Origin: Paenirhizobium cremeum
Lineage (GTDB): Bacteria > Pseudomonadota > Alphaproteobacteria > Rhizobiales > Rhizobiaceae
Length of the DNA stretch: 64,000 bases
Direction: 5' to 3'
Assembly (NCBI RefSeq): GCF_022884085.1
Contig: NZ_JAGGCS010000014.1
Location: 1-64,000 of the forward strand
Shown here: piece after piece, positions 51,534 to 60,039 of the stretch
Position numbering within the stretch: position 1 is the first letter of the stretch
Layout: every line of letters starts with the position of its first letter
The notes under the pieces: generated by a model
What the model was told of the DNA's origin: nothing
Seen by the model: the letters and a program-made list of their open reading frames with translations, nothing else
Databases searched by the model: none
Program-made: the position numbers and the translations under genes

Positions 51534-54416
51534 TTAATGGCGCGCAGCCAGTTCGCGCAGCGCGGCCGCGTCGCGGGCGGAAACATCCGGATAGTCCGGA
51601 TCGGAACCGACATCGGGCGTGATCTTCCACGAGCGGGCGCATTTACGTCCCTCGGCAAGCTTCGGCTCGACCGAAACCTTGCCGACTTCGGTCAGGCGGA
51701 AGGCATCAGCCGGACCTTCGTCCGCCACAACCGAGATGGCCGAGGTGATGCAGATCTCGGCGAAATCCTGGCCTTCCAGCGCCTTGAACAGCTCGACATC
51801 GCCGACATGGACGACGGGGGCCGCCTCCAGCGATGAGCCGATGCGCTTTTCGCGACGCTCGATTTCGAGAGCGCCGGTGACGACCGTGCGGACCTTGCGG
51901 ATCTTTTCCCACTTCTCATCCAGAGCCGGGTTGAGCCACTCGGCCGGAACGGCCGGGAACTGCTCCAGATGCACCGAGACGGCCGACGGATTGCGCGACA
52001 GCCATGCCTCTTCCATGGTGAAGGGCAGCATGGGCGCGAGCCAGGTGACAAGGCAATCGAACAGCTTGCGGATCACGGCGAGCGCCGAGCGGCGCTTCAG
52101 GCTCGACGGCGCATCGCAGTAGAGCGCATCCTTGCGGACATCGAAATAGAAGGCCGAAAGCTCGACGTTGGAGAAGTCGATCAGCGCGCGGGTGATCCTC
52201 TTGAAATCGAAGGCGTCGTAGCCTTCGCGCACGACCTTGTCGAGTTCCGCCAGCCGGTGCAGCATCAACCGTTCCAGTTCCGGCATGTCGGCAAGGGCGA
52301 TCTCCTCGCCGCTGTCGTGGGCCAGCGTGCCGAGCATCCAGCGAACCGTGTTGCGCAGCTTGCGGTAAGCGTCGATGTTGGTCTGGATGATGGTCTTGCC
52401 GAGGCGCTGGTCTTCCCAGTAGTCGGTGGTCATGACCCAGAGGCGCAGGATATCCGCGCCCGATTCCTTCATCACATCCTGCGGAACCACGGTGTTGCCG
52501 AGAGACTTCGACATCTTGCGGCCCTGCTCGTCCATGGTGAAGCCATGGGTGACGACGGCGTTATAGGGCGCGCGGCCACGGGTGGCGCAGCTTTCGAGCA
52601 GCGACGAATGGAACCAGCCGCGATGCTGGTCTGAGCCTTCGAGATAGACATCGGCCGGCCATTTCAGGTCGGGGCGGTCTTCCAGAACGAAGGAATGGGT
52701 GGAACCCGAGTCGAACCACACGTCGAGAATGTCGCGGACCTGCGTCCAACCTTCGTTGGCACGGGTGCCGAGGAAGCGCTCGCGGGCGCCTTCGGCGAAC
52801 CACGCATCGGCGCCTTCGGCCTCGAAGGCTTCGAGAATGCGGGCGTTGACGGCATCGTCCTGCAGCACCTCGCCGTTTTCATCGACGAAGACGGCGATTG
52901 GCACACCCCAGGCGCGCTGACGGGACAGAACCCAGTCCGGGCGCGTCTCGATCATGGCGCGCAGGCGGTTCTGGCCGGCAGCCGGCACGAAGCGGGTCTC
53001 GTCGATCGCTTTCAACGCGCGGGTGCGCAGCGTCGTCGCATCGCCGAGGTCCTTGTCCATGTAGACGAACCACTGCGGCGTGTTGCGGAAGATGACCGGC
53101 TTCTTGGAACGCCAGGAATGCGGATAGGAGTGCTTCAGGCGGCCACGGGCGAAGAGCTTGTCGGCGGCGATCAGCGCCTTGATGACGCGCTCGTTGGCAT
53201 CGCCCTTCTTGCCGTTGTCATCCATGACGCGGGCGCCCTCGAAGCCGGGGGCATCGGCGGTGTAGAAGCCGGCGTCGTCGACCGGGAACGGGATTTTTGA
53301 CGAGATACCGCGGGCTTCGAGATCGCGGGCGTGATGCATCCAGGCGTCAAAGTCCTCGCGACCATGGCTCGGCGCGGTGTGCACGAAGCCAGTGCCCGCG
53401 TCGTCGGTGACGTGATCGCCATCGAGCAGGGGAACCGGGAAATCGTAGCCGAGATCGGCGAGGGGGTGGGCGCAGGTGATGGCGGCGAGTTCTTCGGGTG
53501 CCACGTCCCGCACGAACTTGAAGGTGAGCTTGGCCTTAGCTGCTGCCTCATCGGCAAGACGGGTCGCGAAGATCAGCTTTTCGCCCGGCTGCGGACCGAA
53601 ATCGTTCTGCGCGCTCTCGACCTCGTAGAGCCCGTAGGGGTAGCGCGACGAAAACGAGATGGCCCGGTTGCCCGGGATCGTCCAAGGCGTGGTCGTCCAG
53701 ATGACGACGAAGTTACCCTTGAGATCTGCGGCACCCTCTACAACCGGAAACTTCACCCAGATCGTGTCGCTTTCGACGTCGGCATATTCGACTTCGGCTT
53801 CCGCCAGTGCAGTGCGCTCGACCACAGACCACATGACGGGCTTGGAGCCGCGATAGAGCTGGCCGCTCTTGGCGATCTTCAGGAGTTCGCCGGCGATGCG
53901 GGCTTCGGCGTGGAAATTCATGGTGGTGTAGGGGTTTTCGAAGTCGCCCTCGATGCCGAGGCGCTTGAACTCGTCCGCCTGCACCTTGATCCACTGGCTG
54001 GCGAAGTCGCGGCACTCCTTGCGGAATTCGTTGACCGGAACCTCGTCCTTGTTCTTGCCCTTCTCGCGATATTTTTCCTCGATCTTCCATTCGATCGGCA
54101 GACCGTGGCAGTCCCAGCCCGGAACGTAGTTGGCGTCGAAGCCGCGCATCTGGAAGGAGCGGGTGATGACGTCCTTCAGGATCTTGTTCAGCGCGTGGCC
54201 GATATGGATGTTGCCGTTGGCATAGGGAGGTCCGTCATGCAGGACGAATTTTTCGCGGCCGGCGGCGGAGGCGCGAAGCTTCTTGTAGAGACCCATCTCC
54301 TGCCAGCGCTTGACCATTTCCGGCTCCTTCTGCGGCAAGCCGGCGCGCATTGGGAAATCGGTCTGGGGCAGATAGAGGGTGGAGGAATAGTCAACTTTTT
54401 CAGCGGTATCGGTCAT
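51534..54416 (-). CDS. ileS: Isoleucine--tRNA ligase
   Basis: IleS charges tRNA-Ile and edits valine. The 960-residue class I synthetase has HIGH at 71-74, the KMSKS loop (about 632-637, GRKMSKSLGNTV), the editing insertion between them and an anticodon-binding domain. It ends without the four-cysteine zinc tail of many bacterial IleS proteins; only a KCARSWK segment is seen, which is normal for alphaproteobacteria. The start at 54416 fits the family. The 299-base leader contains a terminator and a short Ile-codon reading frame. Confidence 0.96.
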   Translation of the reverse strand: MTDTAEKVDYSSTLYLPQTDFPMRAGLPQKEPEMVKRWQEMGLYKKLRASAAGREKFVLHDGPPYANGNIHIGHALNKILKDVITRSFQMRGFDANYVPGWDCHGLPIEWKIEEKYREKGKNKDEVPVNEFRKECRDFASQWIKVQADEFKRLGIEGDFENPYTTMNFHAEARIAGELLKIAKSGQLYRGSKPVMWSVVERTALAEAEVEYADVESDTIWVKFPVVEGAADLKGNFVVIWTTTPWTIPGNRAISFSSRYPYGLYEVESAQNDFGPQPGEKLIFATRLADEAAAKAKLTFKFVRDVAPEELAAITCAHPLADLGYDFPVPLLDGDHVTDDAGTGFVHTAPSHGREDFDAWMHHARDLEARGISSKIPFPVDDAGFYTADAPGFEGARVMDDNGKKGDANERVIKALIAADKLFARGRLKHSYPHSWRSKKPVIFRNTPQWFVYMDKDLGDATTLRTRALKAIDETRFVPAAGQNRLRAMIETRPDWVLSRQRAWGVPIAVFVDENGEVLQDDAVNARILEAFEAEGADAWFAEGARERFLGTRANEGWTQVRDILDVWFDSGSTHSFVLEDRPDLKWPADVYLEGSDQHRGWFHSSLLESCATRGRAPYNAVVTHGFTMDEQGRKMSKSLGNTVVPQDVMKESGADILRLWVMTTDYWEDQRLGKTIIQTNIDAYRKLRNTVRWMLGTLAHDSGEEIALADMPELERLMLHRLAELDKVVREGYDAFDFKRITRALIDFSNVELSAFYFDVRKDALYCDAPSSLKRRSALAVIRKLFDCLVTWLAPMLPFTMEEAWLSRNPSAVSVHLEQFPAVPAEWLNPALDEKWEKIRKVRTVVTGALEIERREKRIGSSLEAAPVVHVGDVELFKALEGQDFAEICITSAISVVADEGPADAFRLTEVGKVSVEPKLAEGRKCARSWKITPDVGSDPDYPDVSARDAAALRELAARH

Positions 54417-54501
54417 GATCTTGCCATCGAAGGCGCCCGGAACGGGTCGCGAATAATCTCTTGGAATTCAAGGTGGCGGAAGCGCTCGCGAGGGAAGCGC
54501 C

Positions 54502-54547
54502 AAAAACCCGGACCCTTCGGCTCCCTCAAAGAGCGCGAAAGGCCGGG
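54502..54547 (-). terminator. Intrinsic terminator in the ribF-ileS gap (candidate attenuator)
   Basis: On the minus strand a 16-bp stem (CCCGG, CCTTTCG, GCTC pairing with GAGC, CGAAGGG, CCGGG; two single-base bulges) is followed by TTTTT (54502-54506). One pair is U-G in minus-strand RNA but C-A in plus-strand RNA, so selection seems to act on the minus transcript. It lies about 170 bases after the ribF stop and 86 bases before ileS. Confidence 0.75.
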
Positions 54548-54588
54548 CCAATAATTCGAAGGGACTTGGTCAGCCGAACCCTGGTCAT
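54526..54588 (-). CDS. Candidate 20-residue leader peptide upstream of ileS
   Basis: The frame reads MTRVRLTKSLRIIGPAFRAL and ends at a TGA in the loop of the terminator hairpin. It has two adjacent Ile ATT codons, placed directly before the 5' arm of the stem. A ribosome stalled on them would cover that arm. The ribosome site is weak (AAAGAA, 9 bases upstream), so translation is not assured. It is listed because the position of the Ile codons and the stop fits attenuation. Confidence 0.35.
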   Translation of the reverse strand: MTRVRLTKSLRIIGPAFRAL

Positions 54589-54715
54589 GGTGGCGGTTCT
54601 TTAAGCGGTTTTGCCGTGAAAAGGAAGAGGCGCGCTGTAAGTTTGTGACTGAGGAAAGCCGTGCTCTGCGCCGTGGCCGGCAAAGCTCGTACCCATGCAG
54701 GCCGGCAACGCCGGT

Positions 54716-55696
54716 TCAAAACGCGATCTTTGCATCGAGCGGGCTGATCGGCGCCACGCCGGCGAGAAGCGCCCTCGCCTCCTCCTCGTCCTTGCGGATC
54801 TGCTCGACCAGGGGCTCCAGACCGGAAAACTTCAACTCGTCGCGCAGATGGCCGAAGAAGGAGACGCGACAGTGCTCGCCGTAGAGGCTGCCGGAGAAGT
54901 CGAACACGAAGGTTTCGAGCAGGGCCGCGCCGTTGTCCGTTACGGTAGGCCGATAGCCGAAGCTCGCGACGCCGTCATGCAGGGAACCGTCCGGACGGCG
55001 CAGCCGCACCGCGTAGATACCGGGCTTCAGGCCGGCCTCAGGCGCCAGCGCCATGTTGGCGGTCGGGAAGCCGAGCGTGCGGCCGAGCTGCTGGCCCTTG
55101 ATGACCTCCGCCTCGACCGTGAAGCGGTATCCCAGCAATCCGGCCGCCTCGGCGACATTCCCCTCCCGCAGCAGGCTGCGGATGCGGCTTGAGGAAACGA
55201 CCTCCGCGCCTTCGTCGCGGAAGGCATCGACCAGCGTCACGCCGAAACCGTGGCGCTTGCCGGCTTCCATCATGAAGGCCGGACCGCCTTCCCTGCCCTT
55301 GCCGAAATGAAAATCGAACCCCGTCACAACCTCCGTTGCGCCGAGCCATTCGACCAGGATGGAGCGGACGAATTCCTCCGCCGAGCGGTTGGAGAAAGCG
55401 CGGTCGAAGGGATATTCGATGACCGAATGAAAGCCCATCGCTTCCAGCAGGCTTGCCCTGAGCGGGGCCGGCGTCAGGCGGAAGACCGGCTGGTCCGGCC
55501 GGAAGACCGAGCGAGGATGGGGTTCGAAGGTCAGAACCAGCGCCGGAACGCCACGATCCCTCGACAGTTCCAGCGCCCGGTTGAGCACCGTCTGATGGCC
55601 GCGATGAACGCCGTCGAAATTGCCGATGGCGATGACACCGCCTTTCAGGCTTTCGGGGAGCGGATTCTTCTTTTCGTTGCGATGAAAGACGGTCAT
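54716..55696 (-). CDS. ribF: Bifunctional riboflavin kinase/FAD synthetase
   Basis: RibF turns riboflavin into FMN and then FAD. The 326-residue protein has the N-terminal adenylyltransferase with IGNFDGVHRGHQ, TFEPHP and SSSRIRSLLREGNV, and the C-terminal kinase with GRTLGFPTANM and YGEHCRVSFFGHLRDE. Length is normal. It follows the HAD hydrolase gene by 14 bases in the same direction and precedes ileS, a common order in proteobacteria. Confidence 0.95.
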   Translation of the reverse strand: MTVFHRNEKKNPLPESLKGGVIAIGNFDGVHRGHQTVLNRALELSRDRGVPALVLTFEPHPRSVFRPDQPVFRLTPAPLRASLLEAMGFHSVIEYPFDRAFSNRSAEEFVRSILVEWLGATEVVTGFDFHFGKGREGGPAFMMEAGKRHGFGVTLVDAFRDEGAEVVSSSRIRSLLREGNVAEAAGLLGYRFTVEAEVIKGQQLGRTLGFPTANMALAPEAGLKPGIYAVRLRRPDGSLHDGVASFGYRPTVTDNGAALLETFVFDFSGSLYGEHCRVSFFGHLRDELKFSGLEPLVEQIRKDEEEARALLAGVAPISPLDAKIAF

Positions 55697-55710
55697 GACG
55701 GCGTCCCGGC

Positions 55711-56562
55711 TCAGGCGAGCCTCTGCATCCAGTATTTCGGATCGGCGTTCTCGCGCTTCAGATAGGCATTCAGGATCGCCTCGTCAGGCTTGCCGTTGAC
55801 CGTATATTCGGCGGCGTGGATGCCGCCCGAGATATAAAGGAGGTCGAGACCGGCATCGAGAGCGCCGCGAACATCGGTCGGCATGCCGTCGCCGATGGCC
55901 AGCACGCGATCCTTCACGGTCTCGCTCCCCCTCTTCTTTCCGGCAGCGGCCATCGCGGCATCGTAGATCGGGCGATACGGCTTTCCGGCAACACGGGTTT
56001 CGCCGCCCAGCTGCTCGTAATAGGCAGCAACCGCACCAGCGCAGGGGATCATGCGCGAACCGCGCTCGACGATCAGGTCGGGATTGGCGCAGATCAGCGG
56101 CACGCCGCGCTTCTGAAAGGCGACCAGCATGTCGTGGTAGTCCTCCGGCGTTTCGCTCTCGTCATCGAAAAAACCGGTGCAGACGATCGCACCCGCCTCA
56201 TCTGCGGAAACGACCTCGACACCGAGGCCATCCAGCAGCGGAAGGTCGCGATCGGGTCCGAGGAAGAAAATCTTCTTCGGGCCGGCTGCGATCAGCGTGC
56301 GGGTCACATCGCCCGAGCTGACGATACCGTCATAGGCGGTATCGGCGACACCGATCATCCTCAACTGACTGACGACATCAGGAGACGGGCGCGGCGAATT
56401 GGTAATCAGCACCACGGTTGCGCCTGCCTTCCGCGCCGCAGTCAGCGCTTCGGAGGCGGACGGAAAGGCATCGACGCCGTTATGCAGCACGCCCCAGACA
56501 TCGCAGAGGATGACGTCATAACGCTCGCTGACGTCGCTCAAGGTGGAGATGCGCTCGGCCAT
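55711..56562 (-). CDS. TIGR01459-type HAD hydrolase (class IIA)
   Basis: The 283-residue protein is a HAD phosphatase of the NagD/class IIA type with a large cap. It has LCDVWGVLHNG (nucleophile Asp), LITNSPRPS (motif II), GKPYRPIYDAAM (motif III Lys) and IGDGMPTDVRGALDAG (motif IV). The family TIGR01459 is alphaproteobacterial and of unknown substrate. It is the first gene before ribF and is divergent from groES. Confidence 0.9.
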   Translation of the reverse strand: MAERISTLSDVSERYDVILCDVWGVLHNGVDAFPSASEALTAARKAGATVVLITNSPRPSPDVVSQLRMIGVADTAYDGIVSSGDVTRTLIAAGPKKIFFLGPDRDLPLLDGLGVEVVSADEAGAIVCTGFFDDESETPEDYHDMLVAFQKRGVPLICANPDLIVERGSRMIPCAGAVAAYYEQLGGETRVAGKPYRPIYDAAMAAAGKKRGSETVKDRVLAIGDGMPTDVRGALDAGLDLLYISGGIHAAEYTVNGKPDEAILNAYLKRENADPKYWMQRLA

Positions 56563-56793
56563 CGTGAATTCCCGGTTTCAAATCATGTCAGCGGTGACAT
56601 TGCAAAGGATCGCGAGCAAGGCAAGGGGCTTTGCGGTTTGGCGATGAAATAGCCGACGGCAAGTTATCCGGGGCCGGCCACGCCCTGCACCATCCTCGCC
56701 ACGGGGCCCGAAACCGTGGCGGGGCGCCTGTCACACATTCTGTCACGGAGCGCTGTTAACGTTGAGGGGTGGAATATTTTCGGCAGGCCGCGC
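56563..56793. other. Gap left of the groES promoter
   Basis: No gene is seen. A hairpin with arms CGCCACGG / CCGTGGCG (56697-56721) lies between the divergent HAD and groES genes. It is not at a gene end, and its role is unknown. Confidence 0.35.
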
Positions 56794-56822
56794 TTGACTC
56801 ATCTCGAGGCCGCCCTTATCTC
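56794..56822 (+). promoter_or_regulatory. groESL promoter
   Basis: TTGACT (56794-56799) and TATCTC (56817-56822) are spaced by 17 bases. The predicted start falls at the left edge of the CIRCE element, so bound HrcA would block transcription. Confidence 0.75.
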
Positions 56823-56829
56823 ATCGCCG

Positions 56830-56856
56830 CTAGCACTCTCCAATCGGGAGTGCTAA
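56830..56856. promoter_or_regulatory. CIRCE element (HrcA operator)
   Basis: CTAGCACTC-N9-GAGTGCTAA matches the CIRCE consensus TTAGCACTC-N9-GAGTGCTAA except for the first base. It lies 59 bases before groES and indicates repression by HrcA, relieved on heat shock. Confidence 0.95.
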
Positions 56857-56914
56857 CAGTTTCCGTACGGATCCACCGCGATCCGTCAATGTCATTTGAT
56901 CGAGGGATTAGACA

Positions 56915-57211
56915 ATGGCAAGCACATCTTTCCGCCCCCTGCACGATCGCGTTGTCGTCAAGCGCGTCGAATCTGAAGAAAAGACCAAGGGCGGCATCAT
57001 CATTCCCGACACCGCCAAGGAAAAGCCGGCTGAAGGCGAAGTCGTCGCTGTCGGTCCGGGCGCCCGTGACGACCACGGCAAGGTTGTCGCTCTCGACGTC
57101 AAGGTCGGCGACCGCGTCCTGTTCGGCAAGTGGTCCGGCACCGAAGTCAAGCTCGACGGCGTCGACCTCCTCATCATGAAGGAAGCCGACATCATGGGCA
57201 TCATCGGCTGA
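56915..57211 (+). CDS. groES: GroES co-chaperonin
   Basis: The 98-residue protein is the 10-kDa lid of the GroEL chamber. It shows FRPLHDRVVVKRVESEEKTKGGIIIPDTAKEKP with the mobile GroEL-binding loop, and the C-terminal LIMKEADIMGIIG. It is the first gene of the CIRCE-controlled operon, 63 bases before groEL. Confidence 0.97.
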   Translation: MASTSFRPLHDRVVVKRVESEEKTKGGIIIPDTAKEKPAEGEVVAVGPGARDDHGKVVALDVKVGDRVLFGKWSGTEVKLDGVDLLIMKEADIMGIIG

Positions 57212-57274
57212 TCGGCTGATTGCTCATTCCTAATCCGCAATTCACCAATGGGTTCAAACCCGGGAGTTTGAAAA

Positions 57275-58912
57275 ATGGCAGCTAAAGAAGTAAAATTCGG
57301 CCGTACCGCGCGCGAAAAGATGCTGCGCGGCGTCGACATCCTCGCTGACGCAGTGAAGGTCACCCTCGGCCCGAAGGGCCGCAACGTCGTGATCGACAAG
57401 TCGTTCGGCGCTCCGCGCATCACCAAGGACGGTGTTTCCGTCGCCAAGGAAATCGAACTGGAAGACAAGTTCGAGAACATGGGCGCCCAGATGGTCCGCG
57501 AAGTCGCTTCGAAGACGAACGACATCGCCGGTGACGGCACCACCACCGCAACCGTTCTTGCCCAGTCCATCGTTCGCGAAGGCGCCAAGGCCGTTGCCGC
57601 CGGCATGAACCCGATGGACCTGAAGCGCGGTATCGACCTCGCCGTTACGGAAGTCGTCAAGGACCTGCTCGCCAAGGCCAAGAAGATCAACACCTCGGAA
57701 GAAGTCGCACAGGTCGGCACGATCTCGGCAAACGGCGAAAAGCAGATCGGTCTCGATATTGCCGAAGCCATGCAGAAGGTCGGCAACGAAGGCGTCATCA
57801 CCGTCGAGGAAGCCAAGACCGCCGAAACCGAACTCGAAGTCGTCGAAGGCATGCAGTTCGACCGCGGCTATCTCTCGCCCTACTTCGTAACCAACCCGGA
57901 AAAGATGGTGGCCGACCTCGAAGACGCCTTCATCCTCCTGCACGAGAAGAAGCTTTCGAACCTCCAGGCCATGCTGCCGGTTCTCGAAGCCGTCGTTCAG
58001 ACCGGCAAGCCGCTCCTCATCATCGCTGAAGACGTCGAAGGCGAAGCCCTTGCAACGCTCGTCGTCAACAAGCTGCGTGGCGGCCTCAAGATCGCTGCCG
58101 TCAAGGCTCCGGGCTTCGGCGACCGCCGCAAGGCCATGCTGGAAGACATCGCCATCCTGACCGGTGGCACCGTCATCTCCGAAGACCTCGGCATCAAGCT
58201 CGAAACCGTCACCCTCGACATGCTTGGCCGCGCCAAGAAGGTTTCGATCTCGAAGGAAAACACCACGATCGTCGACGGCGCCGGCCAGAAGTCCGACATC
58301 GAAGGCCGCGTTGCCCAGATCAAGGCCCAGATCGAGGAAACCACTTCCGACTACGACCGCGAAAAGCTGCAGGAACGTCTTGCCAAGCTCGCTGGCGGCG
58401 TTGCCGTCATCCGCGTCGGCGGTGCGACTGAAATCGAAGTGAAGGAAAAGAAGGACCGTATCGACGACGCGCTGAACGCAACCCGCGCAGCCGTTCAGGA
58501 AGGTATCGTCCCGGGCGGCGGCGTGGCTCTGCTGCGCTCGTCGGTCAAGATCACGGTTAAGGGCGTCAATGACGACCAGGAAGCCGGCATCAACATCGTT
58601 CGTCGCGCGCTCCAGGCACCGTGCCGCCAGATCGCCGAGAACGCCGGTGACGAAGCCTCCATCGTGGTCGGCAAGATCCTCGAAAAGGATGCCGACAACT
58701 TCGGTTACAACGCCCAGACCGGCGAATATGGCGACATGATCGCCATGGGTATCGTCGACCCGGTCAAGGTCGTCCGCACCGCTCTCCAGGACGCAGCTTC
58801 GGTTGCCGGCCTGCTGATTACCACTGAAGCCATGATTGCCGAACTGCCGAAGAAGGACGCTCCGGCAATGCCGGGCGGCATGGGCGGCATGGGCGGCATG
58901 GACATGATGTGA
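57275..58912 (+). CDS. groEL: GroEL chaperonin
   Basis: GroEL is the 60-kDa double-ring chaperonin. The 545-residue protein has the ATP-binding DGTTTATVLAQSI with the catalytic Asp in GDGTTT, and ends in the Gly-Gly-Met repeat tail typical of the family. A GGAG site precedes the ATG. The last 22 bases of the gene form the start of the 103-bp tandem repeat downstream. Rhizobia often carry several groEL copies; this CIRCE-controlled one resembles the main heat-shock copy, but that is inferred. Confidence 0.97.
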   Translation: MAAKEVKFGRTAREKMLRGVDILADAVKVTLGPKGRNVVIDKSFGAPRITKDGVSVAKEIELEDKFENMGAQMVREVASKTNDIAGDGTTTATVLAQSIVREGAKAVAAGMNPMDLKRGIDLAVTEVVKDLLAKAKKINTSEEVAQVGTISANGEKQIGLDIAEAMQKVGNEGVITVEEAKTAETELEVVEGMQFDRGYLSPYFVTNPEKMVADLEDAFILLHEKKLSNLQAMLPVLEAVVQTGKPLLIIAEDVEGEALATLVVNKLRGGLKIAAVKAPGFGDRRKAMLEDIAILTGGTVISEDLGIKLETVTLDMLGRAKKVSISKENTTIVDGAGQKSDIEGRVAQIKAQIEETTSDYDREKLQERLAKLAGGVAVIRVGGATEIEVKEKKDRIDDALNATRAAVQEGIVPGGGVALLRSSVKITVKGVNDDQEAGINIVRRALQAPCRQIAENAGDEASIVVGKILEKDADNFGYNAQTGEYGDMIAMGIVDPVKVVRTALQDAASVAGLLITTEAMIAELPKKDAPAMPGGMGGMGGMDMM

Positions 58913-59221
58913 TAGGCGTCAGCCTATCGCAGGAATGGCCATAAAGCTTCGCCCACGCACTTGAAGTGGTTCAGCGCGACAAGCGCGCTGAACGGGCGGC
59001 ATGGACCTGATGTGATAGGCGCCAGCCTATCGCAGGAATGGCCATAAAGCTTCGCCCCCGCACTTGAAGTGGTTCAGCGCGACAAGCGCGCTGAACGGGC
59101 GGCATGGACATGATGTGATAGGCGCCAGCCTATCGCAGGAATGGCCATAAAGCTTCGCCCATGCACTTGAAGTGGTTCAGCGCGACAAGCGCGCTGAACG
59201 GGCGGCATGGACATAATGTAA
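58891..59221 (+). repeat. 103-bp tandem repeat covering the groEL 3' end and 3' UTR
   Basis: Three full units (58891-58993, 58994-59096, 59097-59199) and a 22-base partial fourth (59200-59221) follow one another without gaps. The copies differ at two to four positions. Each unit starts with the last groEL codons (GGCGGCATGGAC...), contains a hairpin GATAGGC-N4-GCCTATC, a small CACTT-G-AAGTG palindrome and a 10-bp hairpin GTTCAGCGCG-N5-CGCGCTGAAC. The stems are unchanged between copies; substitutions fall in a loop or between stems. The operon terminator lies beyond the array, so all copies are transcribed. Confidence 0.95.
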
Positions 59222-59264
59222 GACCTCCGGGTCCTGCATCTCAATCATCCGGTTCAGTATTCGG

Positions 59265-59292
59265 AAGGGCGGTCTTCGGGCCGCCCTTTTCG
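59265..59292 (+). terminator. Terminator of the groESL operon
   Basis: AAGGGCGG and CCGCCCTT pair around TCTTCGGG, which can close a further C-UUCG-G tetraloop. TTTTCGTTT follows. It is the first intrinsic terminator after groEL and lies 44 bases past the repeat array. Confidence 0.85.
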
Positions 59293-60039
59293 TTTGCGCC
59301 AGGCTGCCGGTCACGACAGGTGCAAGGAGCTCGACACCCGCCGTCTTTCCGTTTGCCTCGCGACAACCAGGCCCCTCATGCAACCACACGTCACCTACCG
59401 TTCTTCGTTTATTTATTTATACGAATACTCTAATTAAATCTTAGATTTTCTTTTTTCGGCCGGCTGTCGCGGAAAATGACTGTTTCAAGACGGCACAGAA
59501 AAGCGACAATAATGCATAAAAAATCGGGTCATCTGGCCAAAACCACGGCGAAGTATGACATCAGGCCGTTTCCAGACCCGAAAAAACATGATATCGAGTC
59601 CAATATTCCCTAATTCGATAGGGGTATGCAGCAGGTTTATTTTCGTCTTTATTCAACTACAAGATTTCGCGCGCCGTTCAAAAAAATCCATTGCGAAGAA
59701 AACGAAAAATTAATAACCCTTCGCGAGTCAATTGGTGCGTCCACGAGCTCGGCGGGACTGCGTACTACCAGCGGTAACAATTTCGGCTGAGCATTGTCCT
59801 TGTATGGGAACGCAGGATGTAACCTATGCGCGAAGCATGTACTTGTATTTCCGTAAAATATAAGTAACAGATAATACTTGATATAGTCTCGAGCGGGGAT
59901 CCGCCTTCTGAGGGCTGGCTCTGCGCGGGATAAATACAGAAAAGCATGAGCAATACGCCGGCTTTCCGGCATCACAGACAATATTGAGACTAACCCGAGA
60001 GCATTTACGCTTCCATCGGCTTTCGACTTGGGGACCGCC
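59293..60039. other. Long AT-rich intergenic region
   Basis: These 747 bases hold no gene I can support; short frames on both strands lack ribosome sites and known motifs. GC content falls well below the surroundings between 59400 and 59980. The only clear structure is the inverted repeat at 59525-59580. A promoter for the PAS gene is presumably here, but no unambiguous one was seen. Confidence 0.5.
59525..59580 (-). other. Interrupted inverted repeat with minus-strand T-run
   Basis: CGGGTC-N4-GGCC and GGCC-N7-GACCCG face each other. On the minus strand the structure is followed by ATTTTTT (59518-59524). It could end a short minus-strand RNA such as an unrecognised sRNA. Confidence 0.3.

Noticed and set aside
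57245..57262. Possible tRNA T-arm (GGTTCAAACCCGGG)
   Set aside because: No acceptor, D-arm or anticodon structure surrounds it; it is the groES-groEL spacer with the groEL ribosome site.
58891..59221. CRISPR array
   Set aside because: The repeated unit is 103 bp with no unique spacers; units are directly adjacent and nearly identical over their whole length.
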